NCBI RefSeq assembly: GCF_004322395.1
Contig: NZ_SCTW01000101.1
Span: 1 to 64,000 of the forward strand
Length of the DNA: 64,000 bases
Source of the DNA: Methylobacter sp.
GTDB taxonomy: Bacteria; Pseudomonadota; Gammaproteobacteria; Methylococcales; Methylomonadaceae
Direction: 5' to 3'
Part shown: positions 57,954 to 64,000 of the stretch, piece after piece
Layout: each line of letters starts with the position of its first letter
Numbering within the stretch: the first letter of the stretch is position 1
Notes under the pieces: generated by a model
Databases searched by the model: none
What the model saw: only the letters and a program-made list of their open reading frames with translations
Told to the model about the DNA's origin: nothing
Program-made: the position numbers and the translations under genes

Positions 57954-58766
57954 TTAGTCTTTTAATTCATCGTCGTAATGTTTAATAAATGATTTGAGTG
58001 TTTCTCGTATAAAAGACGGGCTACGGCGATCTGCTATCAATGTAATTCCTTCCATGATCATGCTCATGATCATAATGCGCTGTTCAGTGCGTCTTTCGAG
58101 TTTTATAGCGATAGGGTTAAAGATAAGATTGGCCATGATAAGGCCGTAAAAGGTTGTAATCAGGGCAGTACCCATGTTGTAGCTTATGCCCGCTATATCT
58201 TTAAGTTCAATGATTTGCAGCATATTTATCATGGCTATCAGGGTGCCGAGCATGCCGAATGCAGGAGAATAAGCGGCTAGAGTATAAAAGATATTAGCTT
58301 CGGCTCTTTCTTTAGCTCTTAGACGGGCAATGCGCCATTTTAGTAATGACAGAATGTCTTCTAGCGGGGTATTGTCTACGATAAGCTGAAAACCTGTTTT
58401 TAAATAGGGGTTATTAATGCCGTCGATAATGTTTTCTATCGCAAGTTTGTCTCTGTTGAACCACATTTGGGCAACTGTGACAATTTCGTTGGCTTCTTTT
58501 TGAGGGTCCAGGTTTTCATAAAAGAAAATGAGCTTAAGCGATTTAAAACCGTGTTTAATATCCCTTAAAGGGTAACTTAAAAAGATAGCAGAAATCGTAC
58601 CGCCAACGACAATCACAAGCCCGGTCAAGTTCAGAAAAGAAAGCGGATCATTTGCAGCAAATATAATAATGAATATGAATAGAATGATACTTAATAAAAT
58701 ACCTACAGCAGTTGAGTGATTAACCTTTTTAGGAAACGTTTTTATAGATGACTTGTTGAGTTTCAT
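57954..58766 (-). CDS. MotA-type stator subunit (MotA/TolQ/ExbB family)
   Basis: A 270-residue protein with a basic N-terminus, two early helices (ILLSIILFIFIIIFAAN, LTGLVIVVGGTISAIFLSYPL), a cytoplasmic region and a final pair of helices with GMLGTLIAMINMLQ and MGTALITTFYGLIMANLIFNPIA, the MotA proton-pathway signature. Partner of the MotB-like gene. Preceded by AT-rich sequence shared with the divergent response regulator. Confidence 0.88.
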   Translation of the reverse strand: MKLNKSSIKTFPKKVNHSTAVGILLSIILFIFIIIFAANDPLSFLNLTGLVIVVGGTISAIFLSYPLRDIKHGFKSLKLIFFYENLDPQKEANEIVTVAQMWFNRDKLAIENIIDGINNPYLKTGFQLIVDNTPLEDILSLLKWRIARLRAKERAEANIFYTLAAYSPAFGMLGTLIAMINMLQIIELKDIAGISYNMGTALITTFYGLIMANLIFNPIAIKLERRTEQRIMIMSMIMEGITLIADRRSPSFIRETLKSFIKHYDDELKD

Positions 58767-58955
58767 TTTGCAAGAATATCAAAACATATTGATTATGTGA
58801 AAATTGATGGCCGAGTGTGTAATAAAATCGCATTATATCAATACAAGTAAATCTACTTATGTATAAATACGGATATATAATGTATATTTAGAATTTGTAA
58901 AAGCATGTAACTAGCTGTTTTATAATTAACCGATTAAAGGGATGAAAAAAAAGTT

Positions 58956-59600
58956 ATGATTAATGTTCTGCTTGTTGATGATCATGAGCTTGTACGAACC
59001 GGGATTGAAGTATTATTAAACGATGTGGAAGATATTACGGTTATCGGAATGGCTAAATCAGGCGAAGAAGCTATTGACGCAGTTGTCGCCCTGTCGCCGG
59101 ATGTTGTATTGATGGATGTTAACATGCCAGGGATAGGTGGTGTAGAAGCTTGTCGTAGAATTCTTCAGCTGGATCCTGAGGTAAAGATCATTGCGGTGTC
59201 GGTTCATAACGACGGCCCCATTCCACATCAATTACTCAAGCTTGGTGTTTTGAGTTTTATTTCCAAAGGTTCACCGGTAGACGAGATGGTGCATGCAATT
59301 AGGAAAGTGATGGAGGGCAAGCGTTACCTATGTTCTGAAGTGGCTAACAACTTGGCTTTTCAGGGCTTGCCTGGAAGTAATGAATCGCCATTCTCAATAC
59401 TCTCCCCGAGAGAAGCCGAAGTTGTTACTTTAATTCTTCAAGGAAAGACTATAAAGGAAATGTCGGAAATGCTGCTCTTGAGTGACAAAACGGTAAATAC
59501 TTACCGCTATCGTCTTTACGGTAAGCTGCGGGTAAAAAATGATGTGGAATTAATCCGTTTGGCGATTAAATTCGGTTATATTGATAATGCTTTGATTTAG
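58956..59600 (+). CDS. GacA/UvrY-like response regulator (LuxR/NarL family)
   Basis: A 214-residue two-domain regulator. Receiver: VLLVDDHELVRTGIEVLL with phospho-Asp in VVLMDVNMPGIGG, Lys in FISKGSPVDEMVHAI. Output: LSPREAEVVTLILQGKTIKEMSEMLLLSDKTVNTYRYRLYGKL, a LuxR helix-turn-helix shown here only by pattern. The YRYRLYGKL recognition helix resembles GacA/UvrY, which drives CsrA-antagonist small RNAs. No uvrC follows it (usual partner) and no sensor kinase is adjacent. Confidence 0.88.
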   Translation: MINVLLVDDHELVRTGIEVLLNDVEDITVIGMAKSGEEAIDAVVALSPDVVLMDVNMPGIGGVEACRRILQLDPEVKIIAVSVHNDGPIPHQLLKLGVLSFISKGSPVDEMVHAIRKVMEGKRYLCSEVANNLAFQGLPGSNESPFSILSPREAEVVTLILQGKTIKEMSEMLLLSDKTVNTYRYRLYGKLRVKNDVELIRLAIKFGYIDNALI

Positions 59601-59607
59601 CAGGGGG

Positions 59608-59638
59608 AAAAGTTACGCGATACAATCGCGTAACTTTT
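59608..59638. terminator. Bidirectional terminator between the response regulator and mtdB-like gene
   Basis: Perfect 14-base stem (59608-59621 and 59625-59638) with a three-base ACA loop; the arms begin and end in A4/T4, giving T-runs on both strands. It serves the two convergent genes. Confidence 0.75.
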
Positions 59639-59683
59639 CAATATTTTGGTTCTTAATAAAGATGTTCTTTGACTTTTTGATCG

Positions 59684-60607
59684 TTAGTCCATGTCAGAAT
59701 CAAATTGCATTTCCCGGGCTTTGTCAAATGCATGCCTAAAATCAATAAACAAAGGCTCTTCAGATTCGAGCATTGCTTTTAATAATTCATGTTGCAATTG
59801 AAACTTAACATCTCCAATAGCTAAAGCACCAATACCTACTGCGCCTTGTGCATTGATTGCATGGATCAGCGGTGTACCAAAATCATCATTTTTAACGCCC
59901 TCTATACCAAAAGGCGGAACTGCATTAACATCCCCGGCAACTTTAAGTTGCGTTGCTTCTTTTAATACATTTGCACTTAAAACCTGGATGCCTGCTTTGG
60001 CGGTACAAAAGGCAATATCAATATTGGCTATTACTCGAACTTTATCGGCTTCAGAGTTGGCTAAAGCCCCTTTAAGAGAGCAATTAAATCGACGGTTGTA
60101 AGCTTTACAAATATCCAGAGCCGTATCAATTGATAAATGATCGGTTAATGTCACATCGGCGCCGGCTAATGAGGCAATGATACCCGTGGCAATACCTACA
60201 GGGCCTGTTCCACCGAAAATCGCAATTGAGCACTCTTTCAGCTCTTTGCTGTGTTTTGCTTTGAGTTCTTTCTCCGCACAGGTAACTAATGCTGCAGCCG
60301 TGGTGAAAGCGCCGCTGGGGTCGGCAAAAACCGAGACTTCAAAAGGCGAAACCATAGCTTGTTTGCTTGTGTTCAGCATGTCCATGGCCAAACCTAAATC
60401 GCGGCCGCCGATAAAAATTCCAGTGCGCTTAACGCCAGATGCGCTACGGGAGAATGTAGCGTCTTGAGTTAATCCATAAACACTATCCAGCTTGACATTG
60501 CTATACGGAATAAGCACATCAAACCCTGCATCCAGCGCCATATTAATATCGAACGGACTGTTGTTCGGCATGGGGTCAAGCATATGAAGAATGCTGCGTT
60601 TTGCCAT
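59684..60607 (-). CDS. Methylene-tetrahydromethanopterin dehydrogenase, MtdB-type (copy 1, divergent)
   Basis: A 307-residue NAD(P)-dependent dehydrogenase resembling MtdB, oxidising methylene-H4MPT in formaldehyde oxidation. Features shared with MtdB: ILHML start, SPFDINMALDAGF, RTGIFIGGRD, FADPSGAFTTAA, nucleotide-binding IAIFGGTGPVG, DVNAVPPFGIEG and VGIGALAIGDVKFQ. AAGGAAC precedes the ATG. It lies 43 bases downstream of the second copy, same direction. The two share roughly half their residues by eye, so it is an old duplication or separate acquisition. Roles may differ in cofactor use. Confidence 0.85.
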   Translation of the reverse strand: MAKRSILHMLDPMPNNSPFDINMALDAGFDVLIPYSNVKLDSVYGLTQDATFSRSASGVKRTGIFIGGRDLGLAMDMLNTSKQAMVSPFEVSVFADPSGAFTTAAALVTCAEKELKAKHSKELKECSIAIFGGTGPVGIATGIIASLAGADVTLTDHLSIDTALDICKAYNRRFNCSLKGALANSEADKVRVIANIDIAFCTAKAGIQVLSANVLKEATQLKVAGDVNAVPPFGIEGVKNDDFGTPLIHAINAQGAVGIGALAIGDVKFQLQHELLKAMLESEEPLFIDFRHAFDKAREMQFDSDMD

Positions 60608-60650
60608 TAGAGTTCCTTGTTATTATGCAGGTTAATTTGAAAGTTCAGAC

Positions 60651-61559
60651 TCAAGAATTTGCTTTAATATATTCTCTTGCGGTTTCAAAGGCATGCTCAA
60701 AATGCAGGTAAACAGGTTTATCGGTAATGATCATTTTTTTCAACAGGAGGGTCTGAGTTTGAAATTTAATGTTACCGATTGCCATGGCGCCTAGACCGAC
60801 TGCGCCACTTTTTGAACCCTCAATAGGGGTGCCATTATGGAAAGCGTCGACGCCTGCGATGCCTGCTGGAGGTACAGCGTTTGCATCGACAGCTACTTTG
60901 AGTTGCGGAGCCGATGCGACAAGTTCGGCGCTTAATAACTCAATGCCGGCTGCACCGGTTGCAAACACAACATCAGTGGTTTGGATGTATTCACTTTTGT
61001 TTGCATCAGCGCCGGCTTCGATGGAAATTTTACCGTCGCCAAATTCGTTGTTGCACATGTCGGCAATGGCTTGAGCTTTATCCAATTGGCGGCCGATGAG
61101 TTTTACATGTGCTCCGCTTTTAGCAGCAATCACAGCAACCACTTGGCCAACCGGTCCTGTTCCGCCTAATACCAAAATATTTTTTCCTTCCAGAGTTGTG
61201 TTGAATTTGGCCATTAATTCACGTTCAACTGCTGCAACCATGCCCGCCGCGGTGGTAAATGCACCGCTGGGATCAGCAAATACAGAAACTTCAAAAGGAG
61301 AGAACATCGAACGTTTAGCGGTATTCAGCATATCCATCGCCTGCTTGGTATCGCGTCCGCCGATGAAAATACCGGTACGTTTTAAATTTTTTGGGCTACG
61401 GGAAAAAATAGCATCCTGCACCAAGCCTTGAACTTCGCTAGGTTCAACATTGATATAGGGCAACGCAGAAACCCAGCCAGCGTCCAATGCCATGTTGACA
61501 TCAAATGGACTGAGATTTTTTGCAGTGGTTAACATGTGTAAAATGAATGGCTTTTCCAT
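60651..61559 (-). CDS. mtdB: Methylene-tetrahydromethanopterin dehydrogenase MtdB
   Basis: A 302-residue MtdB-type enzyme upstream of the other copy. ILHMLTTAKNLSPFDVNMALDAG, RTGIFIGGRDTKQAMDML, FADPSGAFTTAAGM, ILVLGGTGPVGQVVAVIAA, and DANAVPPAGIAGVD match MtdB more closely than MtdA (which lacks the NMALDAG start and NAVPPAG form). AAAGGAAAC precedes the ATG. Acts in the cytoplasmic H4MPT branch of C1 oxidation. No other C1 genes (fae, mch, fhc) are adjacent. Confidence 0.9.
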   Translation of the reverse strand: MEKPFILHMLTTAKNLSPFDVNMALDAGWVSALPYINVEPSEVQGLVQDAIFSRSPKNLKRTGIFIGGRDTKQAMDMLNTAKRSMFSPFEVSVFADPSGAFTTAAGMVAAVERELMAKFNTTLEGKNILVLGGTGPVGQVVAVIAAKSGAHVKLIGRQLDKAQAIADMCNNEFGDGKISIEAGADANKSEYIQTTDVVFATGAAGIELLSAELVASAPQLKVAVDANAVPPAGIAGVDAFHNGTPIEGSKSGAVGLGAMAIGNIKFQTQTLLLKKMIITDKPVYLHFEHAFETAREYIKANS

Positions 61560-61709
61560 GATGTTTCCTTTAGGTATTTAACCGCACAATTATAAAAGAA
61601 AAAGCTGCAGAATAAAAATGTCCTTGTCTATTTGAGTTTTAAACCGCTAGTGAATCTGTGTATTATTTGGAATACTTTTATGGTTTCCTGGTTGCATCAT
61701 GGCTTCAAT

Positions 61710-62318
61710 ATGAATGATCTGAAAAATCAACAGCGTCGCCAAGCTTACGACGCTAGAGAAAAGCAAAACAATAAGGACGAAATGAGCCGGATCATTTGTG
61801 ATAAATTTATAGCACATCCTGCCTACCGTCAGGCCAAAACCGTAATGTGGTATAACCACTGTCGTTCAGAAGTAAGGACTCAATCGGCATTATTACATGA
61901 ACTGGCAAACGATAAGCGCATAGTCATCCCTTACTGCACTAAAGACGAGCAAGGGCATAACAAGTTGGGCTTATGGTTGCTGGAAGATTTTGCCGAACTG
62001 GCGCCGGGTATGTGGGGAATTTTAGAGCCGCCCGAACAACGCTGGGGCGAGTTGGGCAAAGAGATCGCCCCTGAACAGCTTGATTACGTTATGGTGCCGG
62101 GCGTGGCTTTCGATAAAAATGGCGGACGCTTGGGTAATGGTGCTGGCTATTATGACCGTTTATTAAAGAGCGTCAGGGCCGATGCGGTATTGATCGGTGT
62201 TTGCTTTGAGTCTCAGCTGATTGAGCAGGTCGCTATGGAGGGCCATGATGTGTCTATGGATATTGTAATCACAGAAAAAACGCTTTATGCCGGTAAAGGA
62301 CGGCGGTTTGTTAACTGA
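61710..62318 (+). CDS. 5-formyltetrahydrofolate cyclo-ligase
   Basis: Converts 5-formyl-THF to methenyl-THF using ATP. 202 residues from the ATG at 61710 (MNDLKNQQRRQAYDARE), which starts the family sequence; the longer in-frame extension contains no family sequence. VPGVAFDKNGGRLGNGAGYYDRLL is the diagnostic motif. Sits next to C1 genes and overlaps nspC by one base (TGATG). Confidence 0.9.
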   Translation: MNDLKNQQRRQAYDAREKQNNKDEMSRIICDKFIAHPAYRQAKTVMWYNHCRSEVRTQSALLHELANDKRIVIPYCTKDEQGHNKLGLWLLEDFAELAPGMWGILEPPEQRWGELGKEIAPEQLDYVMVPGVAFDKNGGRLGNGAGYYDRLLKSVRADAVLIGVCFESQLIEQVAMEGHDVSMDIVITEKTLYAGKGRRFVN

Positions 62319-63472
62319 TGGATTTTCACGTATTGAAAGACAGTGTTTATTCCACACCGGCTTTTGTTTTGGATGAAATAGAAGTTACCAGGGTGTTGGA
62401 AATTTTAGCTGATCTTAGAACTCAGTGCGGCTGCAAGATTTTATATTCAATTAAAGCCTTGCCTTTTTCCGGGGTTATGGACATGGCGAAAGCCTTTGTT
62501 GACGGCTTTTCGGTTAGCTCTTTATTTGAAGCGCGGCTGGCCAATGAGATGATTCAACAGGGTTTGGCAGGGCAGGGCAATATTCATTTGACCACGCCCG
62601 GCATCAGACGCGATGAACTGGATGAATTAAGTTTGCTGTGTTCACACATCAGCTTTAATTCCTTTACACAATACCAGCGGTATTCGGAAGCGGCCCAAGC
62701 AAAGTCCTCAATCGGTTTGAGGGTTAACCCCAAACTGTCTTTTCTTCATGATGATCGGTTTGATCCCTGCCGGGAACATTCAAAGCTGGGCGTGGACATT
62801 AAGCAATTGTGCCGAACGATTCGTCTGGATCAAATTCAGGGTCTGCATATTCATAACGTATTTTCGGCAACCGATTTTAGCCCGCTGATTAAAACTGTCG
62901 AGAAACTTCAACAACATTTAGGAATAGGATTGGCCGAACTTGAATGGTTGAATCTCGGCGGCGGCTATCTGTTCGGACAAATTGAAGATTATCGCCCGTT
63001 TGTCGAGCTGGTAAATAAGCTGACGCATGATTTTGGTCTCGAGGTTTATATCGAGCCGGGCAAAGCGGTCGTAGGCCGAGCCGGGTATCTAGTGGCGACG
63101 GTGCTCGATAGTTTTGTTAGCGACGGTGAGACCATTGTCATACTGGACACCTCGGTCAACCATAATCCCGAAGTGTTTGAATATCAGCGTCAGCCTGAAT
63201 TGCACGAACATGAGCCCGAAGGACAATATGCCGCTATTTTGGCGGGTTGCACTTGCCTGGCCGGTGATGTGTTCGGCAAATATCGATTTAAGGAGCCTCT
63301 GCAAGTGGGAGATAAAGTGGTTTTTAAAAATGTCGGTGCTTACTCACTGATAAAAGCGAACCGGTTTAATGGTTACAATCTGCCGGATATTTATCTAAGC
63401 AATTCTTTGCGAGTGAAAAAAGTGAAACATTACGATTATCAAGATTATCGGCGGCAATGGCTGGCTGATTAA
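62318..63472 (+). CDS. nspC: Carboxynorspermidine decarboxylase
   Basis: PLP-dependent fold-III decarboxylase making norspermidine or spermidine from the carboxy form. 384 residues; PLP Lys in ILYSIKALPFSGVM near residue 47, LRVNPKLSFLHDDRFDPCREHSKLG (substrate/PLP region, shown by its ends LRVNPK and HSKLG), YIEPGKAVVGRAG, and HNPEVFEYQRQP. Its partner carboxynorspermidine synthase is not in the window. The ATG shares its first base with the cyclo-ligase stop codon (TGATG). Confidence 0.92.
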   Translation: MDFHVLKDSVYSTPAFVLDEIEVTRVLEILADLRTQCGCKILYSIKALPFSGVMDMAKAFVDGFSVSSLFEARLANEMIQQGLAGQGNIHLTTPGIRRDELDELSLLCSHISFNSFTQYQRYSEAAQAKSSIGLRVNPKLSFLHDDRFDPCREHSKLGVDIKQLCRTIRLDQIQGLHIHNVFSATDFSPLIKTVEKLQQHLGIGLAELEWLNLGGGYLFGQIEDYRPFVELVNKLTHDFGLEVYIEPGKAVVGRAGYLVATVLDSFVSDGETIVILDTSVNHNPEVFEYQRQPELHEHEPEGQYAAILAGCTCLAGDVFGKYRFKEPLQVGDKVVFKNVGAYSLIKANRFNGYNLPDIYLSNSLRVKKVKHYDYQDYRRQWLAD

Positions 63473-63626
63473 GTTGCCAGCAGAGATTCGCTACGCATCT
63501 CGGGTTAATGGTTATCAAGAACAGGATATATTTAATCTTGCATCCTTGGTTAACTGCATTGGGTATATTAGAGTTAGGACAACAGTCACTCATTTCTATA
63601 TTTTTTACTTACATAAGGATTAAAGC

Positions 63627-64000
63627 ATGAAAGCAATAATGATGACAGCTATCGGCAATCCCGACGTCCTGGAATTACAGGATATTGCCGAACCGGAAAT
63701 TTCCACAGCAACCCAAATCAAAGTCCGGCTTAAAGCCGCAGGAGTCAACCCTGTCGATACTAAAATCAGACGTAACGGCTTGCTTTACGATAACTCCTTG
63801 CCTGCGGTATTAGGTTGCGACGGCGCAGGTGAAATTGTCGAAACAGGCAGTGCAGTCAACCGATTTAAACCAGGCGATAAAGTCTGGTTTTGTAATGGCG
63901 GATTAGGTCGTGAACAAGGCAATTACGCCGAATATACCGTGCTGGATCAACGTTGGGCAAGCCTGATGCCGGAAACCAGCTCATTTACCGAGGCCGCCGT
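63627..64000 (+). CDS. Medium-chain zinc/quinone oxidoreductase, N-terminal part
   Basis: The start is visible (AAGGAT then ATG at 63627) and the gene runs out of the window with ~124 codons seen. The protein begins MKAIMMTAIGNPDVLELQD and contains KAAGVNPVDTKIRRNG, VLGCDGAGEIVETGS, and FKPGDKVWF, the GroES-like domain of medium-chain dehydrogenases. The usual zinc Cys is replaced by Asn-Pro-Val-Asp, favouring a quinone oxidoreductase-type (zinc-free) member. Separate from nspC by 154 bases of non-coding sequence. Confidence 0.85.
   Translation, partial: MKAIMMTAIGNPDVLELQDIAEPEISTATQIKVRLKAAGVNPVDTKIRRNGLLYDNSLPAVLGCDGAGEIVETGSAVNRFKPGDKVWFCNGGLGREQGNYAEYTVLDQRWASLMPETSSFTEAA

Overview
The window looks like a chromosomal segment of a gammaproteobacterial (type I) methanotroph. 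The main reasons are a full bacteriohopanepolyol locus (squalene synthase, squalene-hopene cyclase, HpnG, HpnH, HpnN, HpnO, HpnM), two tandem methylene-tetrahydromethanopterin dehydrogenase genes of the MtdB type, a PPi-type PEP carboxykinase, CopC/CopD copper proteins and otherwise ordinary gammaproteobacterial gene orders (nudJ-mnmA-purB, gcvR-bcp, clpS-clpA, bamA-skp-fabZ-lpxA-rnhB, amgK-murU beside lptD-surA). Genus and species cannot be settled from the sequence alone. I see no rRNA, tRNA, CRISPR array, prophage or insertion sequence.

Layout. 1-314: tail of a CorC-type transporter gene. 592-12295 (minus): one tightly packed eight-gene run, squalene synthase > shc > hpnG > hpnN > hpnO > copC > copD > dxs. 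A 487-base AT-rich region separates it from the divergent hpnH > hpnM > mlaA run (12783-15632). 15703-25048: housekeeping genes apt, infA, clpS-clpA, nudJ-mnmA-purB, a PhoH-family ATPase, bcp and gcvR. 25217-32048: a very acidic repeat-rich membrane protein ending in a SPOR domain, a 5'-nucleotidase, and the elongation factor P set (epmB divergent from efp-epmA). 32128-36975: envelope biogenesis genes bamA, skp, fabZ, lpxA, then rnhB. 37097-45455 (minus): srkA, a 1151-residue PPi-type PEP carboxykinase, a DHH phosphoesterase, cysC, a dodecin, murU and amgK. 45527-52135: lptD-surA, a stand-alone DbpA-type RNA-binding protein, a metallo-beta-lactamase-fold hydrolase with a shifted 5' end, and rnd. 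52402-55446: exported proteins (TIGR04073 type, OmpA-type lipoprotein, SRPBCC protein, YVTN beta-propeller). 55582-64000: pabB, a MotA/MotB-like pair, a GacA/UvrY-like regulator, the two mtdB-like genes, a 5-formyl-THF cyclo-ligase, nspC and the start of a zinc/quinone-type dehydrogenase.

How the genes work together. Dxs supplies isoprenoid precursor, squalene synthase and SHC make the hopane skeleton, HpnH adds an adenosyl group, HpnG removes adenine, HpnO aminates the side chain, and HpnN (with HpnM/MlaA as likely trafficking partners) moves product toward the outer membrane. Copper proteins inside that run tie hopanoid membranes to copper supply, which would make sense in a cell relying on particulate methane monooxygenase, though pmo genes are not in the window. 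The MtdB pair belongs to H4MPT-linked formaldehyde oxidation.

The items most worth a second look are the copCD insertion in the hopanoid operon, the PPi-PEPCK, the duplicated mtdB, the intrinsic terminator lying inside a signal-peptide coding sequence (54507-54539), the palindromic repeat that supplies the C-terminus of AmgK, the stand-alone DbpA domain and the one-base shift at the 5' end of the 50216-50800 hydrolase.
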